A program made the position numbers and the translations under genes. A stretch of DNA of 62,894 nucleotides from assembly GCA_938040655.1 (NCBI GenBank), contig CALHZK010000004.1:1-62894 (forward strand). The letters run 5' to 3'. This document shows positions 1-8,044 of the stretch, piece after piece (the first letter of the stretch is position 1; every line of letters starts with the position of its first letter). Source of the DNA: an uncultured Candidatus Saccharibacteria bacterium. GTDB lineage: Bacteria > Patescibacteriota > Saccharimonadia > Saccharimonadales > Saccharimonadaceae. The notes below the pieces were generated by a model. It saw nothing but the letters and a program-made list of their open reading frames with translations, was not told the DNA's origin and ran no database searches.

Positions 1-78
1 GAGCCGCGGTTTGTGGTGCCCCTCTTCGAAGACGAAATCGAGAGCGAAGAACAGAGCGAAAACCGTAAGGATAGCTAA
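1..78 (+). CDS. C-terminal end of an unidentified protein (partial)
   Basis: Frame 1 is open from the window edge to a TAA at 76-78 and encodes 25 residues ending in an acidic, lysine-poor tail (…PLFEDEIESEEQ…). A good intrinsic terminator follows directly, which supports this as the true end of a plus-strand gene. Too little is present to name the product. The adjacent nrdR fits several gene orders, including a cell-division gene before nrdR, but nothing in these residues proves that. Confidence 0.6.
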   Translation, partial: EPRFVVPLFEDEIESEEQSENRKDS

Positions 79-85
79 CCCCCCT

Positions 86-117
86 ACTCACCGCCTATAC
101 TTGGCGGTGAGTTTTTA
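86..117 (+). terminator. Intrinsic terminator after the first partial gene
   Basis: A perfect 10-bp stem (ACTCACCGCC at 86-95, GGCGGTGAGT at 103-112) with a 7-nt loop is followed by a short T run. It lies 8 nt after the stop of the partial gene. Confidence 0.85.
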
Positions 118-144
118 TATGGTGTCGTGAGCGTGATACCCCTT

Positions 145-187
145 CTAGTGGATATCTATCCACCAGTATTTTTTGGTTTTCCACTAG
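145..187. repeat. Nested inverted repeats upstream of nrdR
   Basis: CTAGTGGA (145-152) is repeated inverted as TCCACTAG (180-187). Inside it, GTGGAT (148-153) and ATCCAC (158-163) form a second tight palindrome. The two alternatives share the 148-153 arm, so the structures are mutually exclusive. The element sits 30-75 nt before the nrdR start and could be an operator or a leader structure; the function is unknown. Confidence 0.45.
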
Positions 188-219
188 CTTTTATTCAAGG
201 GATATGACAATATATTGAT

Positions 220-702
220 ATGATTTGTATTAAATGTCTCCATACGAAAACAAAGGTCATTAACTCGCGGCAGCACACACAGCAGCCCAAGACGTGGCGG
301 CGACGGCGGTGCCCCCACTGCCAGACGATCTTCACCACCTATGAGTTGCCGACGCTCGAGACTTATCTGGTGAAGGACCAGCACGGTACGCAGCGACCAT
401 TTCGCCTAGGTAAGCTCGCACTTAGTATCGCAAAAAGTTTTCAGCACGACCAACAAGCCGCTGCCTACGATAGCTATGAGCTCGCGCAGACCATTCAAAC
501 ATACCTGGTGGTTCACTACCACCAGCCGACGCCAGCTGACATTAGCCAGGCAACCCATACTGTGTTGCAGCGATATGACCCAGTCGCTGCACTCCAATAC
601 GCTGCCCGGCATGGCTTAGTTACTTCGCGGCGGCGCGGGCGGCCTTCGACTTCTTACCCGCTTTCAGGCGATCATTCATCTCGACCGTCTTCTTCTCGGT
701 GA
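220..702 (+). CDS. nrdR: Transcriptional repressor NrdR
   Basis: NrdR represses ribonucleotide reductase genes in response to ATP/dATP. The 160-residue length is typical. The N-terminal zinc ribbon is intact, with C3, C6, C31 and C34 and the family signature RRRRCPHC. An ATP-cone follows from about residue 49 to 140. The C-terminus is a short basic/serine tail. Its last 83 bp overlap the end of the convergent glycosyltransferase gene. A palindromic CAATATATTG at 208-217, just before the ATG, resembles half of an NrdR box and may allow autoregulation, but only one such site is clear. The expected target is the nrd operon at 58.5-62.5 kb, whose promoter has two NrdR-box-like sites. Confidence 0.93.
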   Translation: MICIKCLHTKTKVINSRQHTQQPKTWRRRRCPHCQTIFTTYELPTLETYLVKDQHGTQRPFRLGKLALSIAKSFQHDQQAAAYDSYELAQTIQTYLVVHYHQPTPADISQATHTVLQRYDPVAALQYAARHGLVTSRRRGRPSTSYPLSGDHSSRPSSSR

Positions 703-2305
703 CATCAAACTTATCGAGATATTTACCGATGAGTAAGCGTGTCTGCGCATTGTAGGCTGACATTGAACTGTATAAAATAGCTGTCACTGGCATGATAAAC
801 CACTGCAATAGCATCCAAACTGTTCGACGCTTGGTATAGCGAATTGGCCGTGGCGGCAACATTTTGAACGACACAAAAATCGTCACAAAAATACCAATCA
901 ACGCGATCTGCTGCAAAAAACTGACCGTCTCCGGCAGCTGGTGAGCCGCCACACTACGAGCAGCTTCGCTATTGAGGAGGAGCGGTATCCAGCCGCCAAA
1001 CGCCAGAATAATCGACATATAAGCAAGCGACACATGGCCCTCGGTCAACCGGATAAAGCGCATCAAGCTTGGCCAAAACGGCACCTGGCGATCCTTACGA
1101 AAGATCAAATTGCCCACGTAAGCAACATCTGACGCACCGTACGCCCACCGGCGTAACTGGGTAAACTGAGCTTTGAGGGTCTTTACATACGTATCCGACA
1201 ATACTGCATCCTGATAAATCGGCGCATAGAGCGGGATCACCTCATAACGACCCCGGAAATGGAAATAGCTGCGCCAATACTGGTGGCCATCCTCGACAAT
1301 TGTACGAGTGCTCCAGAAATCCATCTCGACTAATGCATCCATTGGCTGCGCGTGCGATGCAAAATTTCGCAGCGAGTAGGGCCGCATCGAACTGATCACG
1401 TTCCAGAACGAGTTGCCAGTCGCTACCACCCGCATTGGCGCTGGCACATCCCAGATGTTATTAGTAAACAACGAAACTGGCTGATACGATAGGTGCTTGC
1501 GATCTTCGTTGACAATATACTCATAGGTCAAGTAGTCAAAATATTTGCGGTGTGGTTTATTATCGCAGTCCATTGTCGTGACGATGACATTGCGATACGG
1601 AATATGCTGATCATCGAGGTAGGTTTGCAGCCAGCGGCCAGCAAAGGTGATATTGCCGCCCTTGCCGATCACTTCATTTGGTAAATCCTTTGGGTGCTTA
1701 ACGATATGGAAAGAGTGAAAATCATGACAATAGCGCTGCTGCAGCGTCTTCGCAGTACACTCGATACCCGTGCCGCCGCGCTCTTCGTAGGCAAACACCA
1801 CGATCAGCCGCTTATGATCGTACGTCGTCCGTAGAAGCGTCTGTACAGACGGCTCAATCACCTCAATACTTTCGTTGTAGGCAGGCATAATCACGACATT
1901 GTAGAGCTCTGACGGCTTCGGGAAGTTGACGTCTGGGCCAGCCTCAGCTACCCGCTGCAGGTGAGCCAGATGCTGCTTGTAGCCATAATCCGACGCTGTG
2001 TAGCTATGCGCCATATAGCGCTCATACGCCGCCTGCGGGTCCTCCAAGTCGGCCAGGCGCTGCTGCCAGTCGACCAAGAGCGCCTTATCCATCGTTGCCC
2101 GGCCACGAATTATCTGGTAGGCATAGACTACCGCCCTGACCAATGTCATGGTGATCAATATCAGCAAGTAGACCGATGCCCATATCGGATTAATAATTGA
2201 CAAGATGATCAACACGAGAATAGCACCATAGCTCAATAACGATGGTAATATCTCTAAGAATCGATACAGTGGTTTTCGCTTGCCAATCGGAATTTCTAAG
2301 TCCAT
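620..2305 (-). CDS. Membrane-bound family 2 glycosyltransferase
   Basis: This 561-residue protein should transfer sugars at the cytoplasmic face of the membrane, as in polysaccharide synthases. Two membrane segments lie at residues 22-40 and 41-62. A GT-A domain follows: NVVIMPAYNE near 136-145, DCD at 246-248 as the metal-binding DxD, ED at 338-339 as the likely catalytic pair, and QLRRW at 383-387 as the acceptor/product motif of processive GT2 enzymes. Further hydrophobic segments lie between about 410 and 520, and the tail is rich in Lys and Ala. The gene starts 4 nt after the stop of a small membrane protein, so the two probably share a transcript behind tRNA-Thr. The donor and polymer cannot be told from sequence. 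Its 3' end overlaps nrdR tail-to-tail. Confidence 0.85.
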   Translation of the reverse strand: MDLEIPIGKRKPLYRFLEILPSLLSYGAILVLIILSIINPIWASVYLLILITMTLVRAVVYAYQIIRGRATMDKALLVDWQQRLADLEDPQAAYERYMAHSYTASDYGYKQHLAHLQRVAEAGPDVNFPKPSELYNVVIMPAYNESIEVIEPSVQTLLRTTYDHKRLIVVFAYEERGGTGIECTAKTLQQRYCHDFHSFHIVKHPKDLPNEVIGKGGNITFAGRWLQTYLDDQHIPYRNVIVTTMDCDNKPHRKYFDYLTYEYIVNEDRKHLSYQPVSLFTNNIWDVPAPMRVVATGNSFWNVISSMRPYSLRNFASHAQPMDALVEMDFWSTRTIVEDGHQYWRSYFHFRGRYEVIPLYAPIYQDAVLSDTYVKTLKAQFTQLRRWAYGASDVAYVGNLIFRKDRQVPFWPSLMRFIRLTEGHVSLAYMSIILAFGGWIPLLLNSEAARSVAAHQLPETVSFLQQIALIGIFVTIFVSFKMLPPRPIRYTKRRTVWMLLQWFIMPVTAILYSSMSAYNAQTRLLIGKYLDKFDVTEKKTVEMNDRLKAGKKSKAARAAAK

Positions 2306-2309
2306 TTTG

Positions 2310-2693
2310 TCACCCTAATGCTGCAATGTTGATAATAGAACGCGCCAGCAGGAACAAGACGACCATCAGGCCGATCGTGAACCACAGCAGCGCAAGCGCC
2401 AAGCTACGGCGTTGCAGCCGCACCAGCCGCACACTCAGTGCCGTGTGGCCACACACCATAATCAGCGCCAACAAACCATATGACCACAACGAATACCAGT
2501 GGCCGCGATAGTAGCTCGTCACCCCGTACGAGCTATACTGGATAATTACCTGCGTCTCTTTTGGCTGCACAGATAGCAGCAGGCTCAGCAAAATTATTGC
2601 CAAAAGAAGGAGGTTCACCACGCACAAAGTGGCCAACCAGCGGTCGCCAAATACTATCTGGAAAAATGGTTGATCAGATGATTTCTGCTTCAT
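2310..2693 (-). CDS. Small membrane protein of unknown function (127 aa)
   Basis: I do not recognise a family. The protein has three hydrophobic segments, at about residues 20-42, 67-88 and 99-122, with a short polar stretch between the first two that carries several Tyr residues (SSYGVTSYYRG). It ends 4 nt before the glycosyltransferase start and begins 15 nt after the 3' end of tRNA-Thr. It is probably cotranscribed with both and may be an accessory subunit of the glycosyltransferase; that role is only a guess from position. No strong ribosome-binding site precedes the ATG. Confidence 0.6.
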   Translation of the reverse strand: MKQKSSDQPFFQIVFGDRWLATLCVVNLLLLAIILLSLLLSVQPKETQVIIQYSSYGVTSYYRGHWYSLWSYGLLALIMVCGHTALSVRLVRLQRRSLALALLWFTIGLMVVLFLLARSIINIAALG

Positions 2694-2707
2694 AGTACAA
2701 TAACCAG

Positions 2708-2783
2708 TGGAGCCGCTGACCGGGCTTGAACCGGTGACCTACGCTTTACGAAAGCGCCGCTCTACCAGCTGAGCTACAGCGGC
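2708..2783 (-). tRNA. tRNA-Thr (anticodon CGT)
   Basis: The minus strand folds into a full cloverleaf: acceptor GCCGCTG/CAGCGGC, D stem GCTC/GAGC, anticodon stem GCGCT/AGCGT with loop TTCGTAA (anticodon CGT), and T stem ACCGG/CCGGT. The CCA end is encoded. It decodes ACG. Confidence 0.95.
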
Positions 2784-2797
2784 AGACTCCTCAGATA

Positions 2798-2825
2798 ATT
2801 ATAGCAAACTACCGAGATTCTTCAA
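2798..2825 (-). promoter_or_regulatory. Promoter of the tRNA-Thr transcription unit
   Basis: Read on the minus strand, TTGAAG (2820-2825) and TATAAT (2798-2803) are separated by 16 nt, with TGC before the -10 as an extended element. Transcription would start about 8 nt before the mature tRNA. Confidence 0.75.
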
Positions 2826-2874
2826 CAGGACACACCGCGCCGCCACCAGCCGCCTGACCGGGCAAATTTATTCA

Positions 2875-3882
2875 TTATGGCTTGACGTAGTACGTGATCT
2901 TGTTGTCTTTCTTGAGCTGCTCAAAATCTTGCTTAAAAACCGTCAACGGCACTTTGAGGTAGGAGTATTTGACAGTATCCTTACCAATCTCTGATGGCTG
3001 GATGAAATAGTAGCCATCCCCATTGGTCGAACGAGTGACTGGTGATACCTTACCGGCCGGCAGCCGCGCCGCCGTAGCCGTCAACCCGCCATCTGAGTTA
3101 TTTTTTGGGACGCTGATATCTGGCACGTACTGGACTTTGTTACCCAACTCTTTTGCGATATCGGCTAGACTTTTGTTGGCACGCAGCTGTTTCTCAATGG
3201 TTGAGACGTGAGCAAACGCTGTCTTATCAACAGTAAACGCCACCTCTTGCTTCAGTAGTGTCATATAGAGGGCATGTTTCAGCTCATCCATCGACCAATG
3301 CAGCCGATCGTTGACCACCGCCTCATACGCTGATTTACTTAAGCCACTATCTTGCTGCTGCTTATCTTGAAGTGCGGTGACCTGTTGGTCAGTCACCGTG
3401 ACATTATATTGGCGAGCTAGCTTGCGGACATAGGCAGCCTCAACCGCCCGGTCCATCGCTTGGCCTTTCTGAAAGCCGATCCGATCAGCGGTGTTTGCCT
3501 CTTTCTGCCCGGCCAGCGCCGACAAAGTACTCCGGTGATACATCAAGTAGTCACTGTAGCGAACCTGCTCTCCATCTACCGAGGCAGCCGGCACCGGTAG
3601 TAGCCGAGTAATCCGGTACGTCAACTCACTAGTGTCCTTCCAGACATACAGCTGCAAATACACCAACACTAACAGTGCCACCAGGCCGATACTACTGATG
3701 ATGATGGTATTCCACACCAGTTTATATTTGGTGTACTGCACCGGATATTTATGCTTCCGCCCCCCAGCTAGCACTTTCTCGCGGTGCTGAGCCACCGTAT
3801 CATTGGTGATCCGGCTGGACAGTTTTTTGTCTGGCTGTTTTTTGTCGTCTGATTTTTTTGCCTTACGTAGTTTCTTGATCAT
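2875..3882 (-). CDS. Membrane-anchored SurA/PpiC-like foldase (335 aa)
   Basis: This is likely an extracytoplasmic chaperone or peptidyl-prolyl isomerase-like protein. A very basic cytoplasmic N-terminus of about 75 residues (repeated KK) precedes one membrane helix at about residues 67-90 and an external domain. The external part contains a SurA-N-like region (VDGEQVRYSDYL … DRAVEAAYVRKLARQYNVTVTD) and a shorter C-terminal part that resembles a degenerate parvulin domain. The start is one of three consecutive ATGs (3888, 3885, 3882). I chose 3882 because GGAAAGGA then lies at a workable distance; the longer reading upstream would run far into the PH-domain gene. The gene overlaps the end of that gene by about 20 bp, so the two are translationally linked. 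Isomerase activity is not certain. Confidence 0.65.
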   Translation of the reverse strand: MIKKLRKAKKSDDKKQPDKKLSSRITNDTVAQHREKVLAGGRKHKYPVQYTKYKLVWNTIIISSIGLVALLVLVYLQLYVWKDTSELTYRITRLLPVPAASVDGEQVRYSDYLMYHRSTLSALAGQKEANTADRIGFQKGQAMDRAVEAAYVRKLARQYNVTVTDQQVTALQDKQQQDSGLSKSAYEAVVNDRLHWSMDELKHALYMTLLKQEVAFTVDKTAFAHVSTIEKQLRANKSLADIAKELGNKVQYVPDISVPKNNSDGGLTATAARLPAGKVSPVTRSTNGDGYYFIQPSEIGKDTVKYSYLKVPLTVFKQDFEQLKKDNKITYYVKP

Positions 3883-4393
3883 CATCATTCCTTTCCGTTG
3901 CCATATCCACCGCGTCCTGGAGCTTATTGTAAATCCGATCTGGATGTTCAACGTTTTTGATCACCAGGTCACCGACAAATGTCTGAACAACTATTGTACC
4001 AAACCGGAACAGTTCTCCGCTCAAGCCCGGCACCGTGTAGCTAATATTCTGGATTTTTGACAGCCTCAGCTCAATGACATCCTTCCCAAAAAAGCCGTGC
4101 TGGGTAATCTGGCGGATCCGCTGATTGGTGACAATGTAGTACGTATAAAACCACATCAAAAAATGATAGGTAAATAGCAGCAACCCAACTAAGAAGCTAC
4201 CAAAAAACACCCACAATAACCCCAAGTTGTCTTGCCAAATCAGATACGGTAACGCGCCGATAACCATCGGCACTAGCAAACAATAAAATCCTTTACGCAT
4301 CGCAATGATATGCCGACGAAACACAAACAATAGCTCCTCGCCGTCTCGCTGGCCATCGAATTGCTTCTGTGTAGTATGTTGGCTATCCTTCAT
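3863..4393 (-). CDS. PH-domain membrane protein (YdbS/bPH2-like)
   Basis: The 176-residue protein has two membrane segments close together (about residues 37-55 and 58-82) followed by a bacterial pleckstrin-homology domain. The family signature YYIVTNQRIRQITQHGFF, then ELRLSKIQNISY and FGTIVVQTF, is clear. Such proteins sit in the cytoplasmic membrane; their ligand is generally unknown. The gene starts 8 nt after the encoded CCA of tRNA-Arg, so it is probably released from the same primary transcript by tRNA 3' processing. It overlaps the downstream foldase gene. Confidence 0.8.
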   Translation of the reverse strand: MKDSQHTTQKQFDGQRDGEELLFVFRRHIIAMRKGFYCLLVPMVIGALPYLIWQDNLGLLWVFFGSFLVGLLLFTYHFLMWFYTYYIVTNQRIRQITQHGFFGKDVIELRLSKIQNISYTVPGLSGELFRFGTIVVQTFVGDLVIKNVEHPDRIYNKLQDAVDMATERNDDDQETT

Positions 4394-4400
4394 ATGTAAA

Positions 4401-4477
4401 TGGTACCCCGGGCAGGAGTCGAACCTACAACCTTATCCTTAGGACGGATCTGCTCTATCCAGTTGAGCTACCGAGGC
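4401..4477 (-). tRNA. tRNA-Arg (anticodon CCT)
   Basis: On the minus strand the cloverleaf has acceptor GCCTCGG/CCGGGGT, D stem GCTC/GAGC, anticodon stem GATCC/GGATA around loop GTCCTAA (anticodon CCT, decoding AGG), T stem GTAGG/CCTGC, and an encoded CCA. Oddities are a G1-U72 wobble at the acceptor end, a G27-A43 mismatch, and a purine at position 32. Confidence 0.88.
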
Positions 4478-4480
4478 ATA

Positions 4481-4521
4481 TGGTGCCACCTTCCTTTTAT
4501 TATAAATGATTGGCGGCACCA
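4481..4521 (-). promoter_or_regulatory. tRNA-Arg promoter inside an inverted repeat
   Basis: A minus-strand TATAAT (4498-4503) lies 20 nt before the tRNA. It is bracketed by TGGTGCC (4481-4487) and its inverse GGCACCA (4515-4521). No good -35 is visible. The flanking repeat could be an operator or chance. Confidence 0.5.
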
Positions 4522-4522
4522 G

Positions 4523-4543
4523 AAAAAGCACCCTCGGTGCTTT
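4523..4543 (-). terminator. Intrinsic terminator of ndk
   Basis: On the minus strand an 8-bp stem AAAGCACC/GGTGCTTT with a 3-nt loop runs into a T tract. The ndk stop codon (4542-4544) lies within the first arm of the stem. Confidence 0.85.
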
Positions 4544-5069
4544 AGCGAGTAAATTTTTCGTGAAGCATTGTGTAATCAAGCAGTTCTTCTGGCTTGAACC
4601 AATGAGCGATCTCCTGCTGCGCCTCTTCTGGGTCACCAGAAGCATGAATCAAATTCGGCACTCCCTTCTGGCATTCATCAGCATACCCAAAACTCATGTG
4701 TGAAAAATCGCCACGAATTGTCCCCATGTCGGCCGCCTTTGGTTCGGTCGGCCCAACAATCTTCCGGACCAAGGCCACTGCTTCCACTCCTTCAAACACC
4801 ACCGCAATCACCGGGCCTTTCATCATGAAATCAAGCGTCACATTAAAAGCATGCTCGCCCCGACGCGTCACCATCTGACCGATATCTTCATAGTGTTTAT
4901 AAAAATGTTCTCGATCGGGCGAGGCCATCTTGACACCAACCATCTTTAGGCCAACTCGCTCAAACCGCTGCAGAATCTCCCCCACAATACCACGCTGCAC
5001 CGCATCTGGTTTAAACACCACCAGTGTCCGCTCAATACCGCAATAATTTTTTTGTTGTGATTCTGCCAT
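4542..5069 (-). CDS. ndk: Nucleoside diphosphate kinase
   Basis: Ndk equilibrates nucleoside di- and triphosphates through a phosphohistidine in the cytoplasm. The 175 residues include TLVVFKPDAVQRG near the N-terminus, GTIRGDF at about 116-122, and the active-site segment NLIHASGD with H142. Compared with the usual 140-150 residues there is a short N-terminal extension and an insertion of roughly 15 residues between the GTIRGDF motif and the active site (SHMSFGYADECQKGVP), a version also seen outside the classic bacterial type. An ACAGGAG site lies 8 nt before the ATG and an extended -10 (TGCTATGAT) lies further upstream. It is a single-gene unit with its own terminator, divergent from xerA. 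Confidence 0.95.
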   Translation of the reverse strand: MAESQQKNYCGIERTLVVFKPDAVQRGIVGEILQRFERVGLKMVGVKMASPDREHFYKHYEDIGQMVTRRGEHAFNVTLDFMMKGPVIAVVFEGVEAVALVRKIVGPTEPKAADMGTIRGDFSHMSFGYADECQKGVPNLIHASGDPEEAQQEIAHWFKPEELLDYTMLHEKFTR

Positions 5070-5122
5070 GTGAGAAATCTCCTGTTTAGTGTTTTCTTCA
5101 TCATAGCAGACTCCTCCCGTAT

Positions 5123-5151
5123 TTGCGAAACATACTACCTGTCGCTACAAT
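5123..5151 (+). promoter_or_regulatory. Promoter of xerA (leaderless)
   Basis: TTGCGA (5123-5128) and TACAAT (5146-5151) are separated by 17 nt. The ATG at 5159 is 7 nt beyond the -10, so transcription should begin at or within 1-2 nt of the start codon. Confidence 0.75.
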
Positions 5152-5158
5152 GATCAGT

Positions 5159-6076
5159 ATGTATTTGTCGGATGCATTAGCAGATTTTTTGGAGCACTTG
5201 GAGGTCGAGGGTGGCCGGAGTACTCGCACGGTTGCCAACTACCGCCTTTATCTGGAACGGTTCATGGCTTTCACCGACGATATAGAAGTTGTAAATATAA
5301 CCTCAGAGGTTGTTCGTCGCTATCGCCTCTGGTTGAATCGTTATAAAAATGACAATAACGAGTCGTTGTCATTAATAACACAGAGCTATCATCTGATCGC
5401 CCTACGCGGGTTTTTGACCTATCTATCGCGGCGCGACATCCCCTCGCTTGCTGCTGACAAAATTACTCTACCCAAGACAGTGCGCCAGCAAGTCACCTTT
5501 CTACACTACGACGAAGTGGTTCGGATGATCGAGCAGATACCAACCGATTCAGAAGCTGGCCTTCGTGATCGGGCAATTGTCGAGTTGCTTTTTTCGAGCG
5601 GCTTACGTGTGTCTGAATTAGTAAACCTCAATCGCGACCATATCAATCTTCAGCGCCGCGAATTTATGGTCCGCGGCAAAGGGCAAAAAGATCGGCCAGT
5701 TTTCGTGTCAGCCGGCGCTGCCCAACATGTCGCGGCTTATTTGGACCACCGGACCGACAGCCTGCCGGCACTGTTTTTGAGCTATAGCCGGCGGCAGAGC
5801 GCAGCCGACACATCTGGCGATTATCGCCGCCTGAGCGCCCGCTCAATCCAACGAATGATCGCACAGTATGCTCGACTCGCTGGCATCACCAAACATGTCA
5901 GCCCCCACACTATGCGACATAGTTTTGCCACGGATCTTTTGATGAATGGTGCTGATCTACGAGCTGTCCAGTCAATGCTTGGCCACAGCAATATCGCCAC
6001 AACCCAAGTCTATACTCATGTCACTGACCAGCACCTCAAAGATGTGCATGAACGATTTCATAGCGACACCAACTAG
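5159..6076 (+). CDS. Tyrosine recombinase (XerA/XerC-D type)
   Basis: This 305-residue site-specific recombinase most likely resolves chromosome dimers at dif, alone, since no partner is seen here. The N-terminal SAM-like core-binding domain covers about residues 1-90. The catalytic domain carries all expected residues: Arg in GLRVSELVNL, Lys in VRGKGQKDR, HxxR in HTMRHSFATDLL, His in GHSNIATTQ and the Tyr nucleophile in VYTHV. I chose the ATG at 5159, not the TTG at 5123 that lies inside the -35 box, because the promoter then gives a leaderless mRNA. There is no integrase-like neighbourhood, which argues against a phage enzyme. Confidence 0.88.
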   Translation: MYLSDALADFLEHLEVEGGRSTRTVANYRLYLERFMAFTDDIEVVNITSEVVRRYRLWLNRYKNDNNESLSLITQSYHLIALRGFLTYLSRRDIPSLAADKITLPKTVRQQVTFLHYDEVVRMIEQIPTDSEAGLRDRAIVELLFSSGLRVSELVNLNRDHINLQRREFMVRGKGQKDRPVFVSAGAAQHVAAYLDHRTDSLPALFLSYSRRQSAADTSGDYRRLSARSIQRMIAQYARLAGITKHVSPHTMRHSFATDLLMNGADLRAVQSMLGHSNIATTQVYTHVTDQHLKDVHERFHSDTN

Positions 6077-6129
6077 CCTTCACACAGTAAACCACACAGT
6101 GAACCAGGCGAACTGCTAATGAAAGCAGC

Positions 6130-6150
6130 GGCTGGGTCAATTGACCAGCC
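6130..6150. terminator. Hairpin between convergent xerA and the pilus cluster
   Basis: GGCTGG (6130-6135) pairs with CCAGCC (6145-6150) around GTCAATTGA. It lies between two convergent units, but there is no convincing T run on either strand, so its terminator role is uncertain. Confidence 0.35.
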
Positions 6151-6171
6151 CCACAGTCTTCACAAAAAGCT

Positions 6172-7302
6172 CTACGGTCGGCAGCTACCAGCTACTACTT
6201 TATCTGCAGCTACCGAGAAGTCTTTGCACAAACTATTATTCACCTCCAGAGCATTGTTTGGGTATGGAAAGTCACTACCAATTTGGAGTCGTGCGTCAAC
6301 CCGCCGAAATAGATTACTAGCCCGGCCTGTCGCATCAACTGACGGCTGAACCCCATGAAACTTCACCGGTGCCCCATTGTACGCCAGCGATACTCTGACA
6401 TGCGCTGCCTTATAAAGCGGCAATAGGCGCAGCAGCGCATTGGCACTTGCCTCGGGCGATGTGTCTGGTATGGTCATGCTGACTCGACATGCATACCCTT
6501 GATTGGCAAAGGTTGATGAGCAGCTGATCGGCGTGGTGGTAGTGTCATACGAGCCATCTTTGGTGGCGCGTGGCTGCGAGGCAAGATTGACCGACGACTC
6601 TTTGTGCCGCGGCGACACCACAAGCGGCCGCAGAAAGGCCGTCATTGACGCACCTGTTTCGTCAAGGTGCTTGAGATCAAACGATGCACCCGGAAGCATG
6701 ACGTGTGCACGCATCAATGGCGGTGCCGGGTTCGCCGGCGATTGATTCCATTCACTGCGAGCCGGTAGCTGATCGCCGCTACCATTTGGCCGACCAGCTG
6801 TCGCACTGCCGTTCGTATCATCACGCGTATACCATTCGACAACCACCTGGTTAAAAGCACTCTGGGCTCTCAGTGGGATAAGCTGACTTTTATCTTCGCG
6901 AGCTTCGTACAAATAGTCTGGCGTATCCATCGTGATATTCACGCAGGTGTATGCCTGGTCAAACTTTTGGCCGTTTGTACTACTCGACTTCACTAACGTC
7001 TCGCCTATCGTCGCACCAGCGACAATACCAGCGCGAGCAATCACATGGCAATCATCCGGCTTGGCGAGCGCCTGGCAGGCAGTACTGGCTCCTTGCTGGC
7101 AGGCCCGGATCACTCGCTTGGCATCCTCCACGCCAGCTAGTGCTGCGTCGTAGGCACTCTGCGATAAATCGTTGCTAGTCGCTTGTTGTTGATCACGCAA
7201 CATTATTTTAATAAAGCCGGCAGTCAAAATCGTCAATAATAATGCTGCAAAAATAACAGCAAAAATTGATACCGCTCCGGCTTGTTGTGCTCGCTTAGCC
7301 AT
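6172..7302 (-). CDS. PilX-like minor pilus assembly protein (376 aa)
   Basis: The N-terminus, AGAVSIFAVIFAALLLTILT preceded by a basic stretch, resembles the PilX N-terminal region: a membrane helix without the classical prepilin glycine-Phe-Thr cleavage site. The remaining 330 residues are external, with cysteines in pairs that could form disulfides. It is the last gene of the pilus cluster and overlaps the preceding pilin-like gene by 8 bp, with GTGAGGAC just upstream of its ATG. It is likely a minor or priming component of the type IV pilus. The external domain is not one I recognise. Confidence 0.65.
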   Translation of the reverse strand: MAKRAQQAGAVSIFAVIFAALLLTILTAGFIKIMLRDQQQATSNDLSQSAYDAALAGVEDAKRVIRACQQGASTACQALAKPDDCHVIARAGIVAGATIGETLVKSSSTNGQKFDQAYTCVNITMDTPDYLYEAREDKSQLIPLRAQSAFNQVVVEWYTRDDTNGSATAGRPNGSGDQLPARSEWNQSPANPAPPLMRAHVMLPGASFDLKHLDETGASMTAFLRPLVVSPRHKESSVNLASQPRATKDGSYDTTTTPISCSSTFANQGYACRVSMTIPDTSPEASANALLRLLPLYKAAHVRVSLAYNGAPVKFHGVQPSVDATGRASNLFRRVDARLQIGSDFPYPNNALEVNNSLCKDFSVAADKVVAGSCRP

Positions 7303-8044
7303 TTGTCCTCACCATCATGTCAAAGTTGTTAATTGCACAAAAGTCCAGATTTGCCGCCGCATCAGCTGGCGGTTTACAGGTGTTGTCGGCAGTATTGATC
7401 TCACTTAATTTACTGGTGCCTAATACATATTGTATTTTATACAATTGCTCAGTATCATCCTCTTTTGTAATTTTTTGTACAACGATTTTATGAAGCGCAA
7501 CCACTACCTCGTCTGGTGATGATAGATTTTTCAGAAGATGTGTAGTATTTGCTACATCAATTTCATTTTGGTATTTGCCGCGAGCATCGGCGCGGCAGAG
7601 CGCCCCATCCTCATCAATGACCCGGGCAAAGTTAACCGGCGTATGCGCGCTATCCGTCAACCGGACAACCGCCGAGCTTGACGTGCGGACTGCTTCACTA
7701 TCCAAAGCTGCCGCCGTATTCCACACATAGGTATAGTAGCCAAGGCATATCCGACCGCTTCGGACACCACCTGGATCGCTCAGGGTGATGACTGGATTAT
7801 TATTGGCGGTGGCAATCTTCTTGGCGTTGGCTTGCAAAAAATCGCGCCGTAAACTGTCAGCAATATCGCGGCCAGATTGATTGATACTTCTTAGTACCAT
7901 ACCACGATTGTAGATATGCCCTGCTTGAATTGCGGTCATCGCAATCGAGAGTAACAACACAGAAATAAAGGTCATCGCCAGCATCAGCTCAACCAGTGTG
8001 AAGCCTTGTGCACACCACCCACTCTGCTTACACCTTTGGGTCAT
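7295..8044 (-). CDS. Type IV prepilin-like protein (PilW-like)
   Basis: A class III prepilin signal is present: a basic, Cys-containing leader ends at G14, followed by FTLVELMLAM with the conserved Glu at +5 and a hydrophobic helix to about residue 40. The mature part of about 235 residues is longer than a major pilin, which fits a minor pilin of the PilW/GspJ type. PilD, encoded about 2 kb upstream in the same cluster, should cleave it. It overlaps its neighbours by 17 bp and 8 bp, so the four pilin-like genes are translated as one unit. Confidence 0.8.
   Translation of the reverse strand: MTQRCKQSGWCAQGFTLVELMLAMTFISVLLLSIAMTAIQAGHIYNRGMVLRSINQSGRDIADSLRRDFLQANAKKIATANNNPVITLSDPGGVRSGRICLGYYTYVWNTAAALDSEAVRTSSSAVVRLTDSAHTPVNFARVIDEDGALCRADARGKYQNEIDVANTTHLLKNLSSPDEVVVALHKIVVQKITKEDDTEQLYKIQYVLGTSKLSEINTADNTCKPPADAAANLDFCAINNFDMMVRTNG

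Noticed and set aside
1..78. Naming the first partial gene ftsZ
   Set aside because: Twenty-five residues without the conserved FtsZ C-terminal peptide are not enough evidence.
5159..6076. xerA as a phage or integron integrase
   Set aside because: No att-like repeats, tRNA-end target or other mobile genes nearby; length and neighbours fit a housekeeping Xer enzyme.
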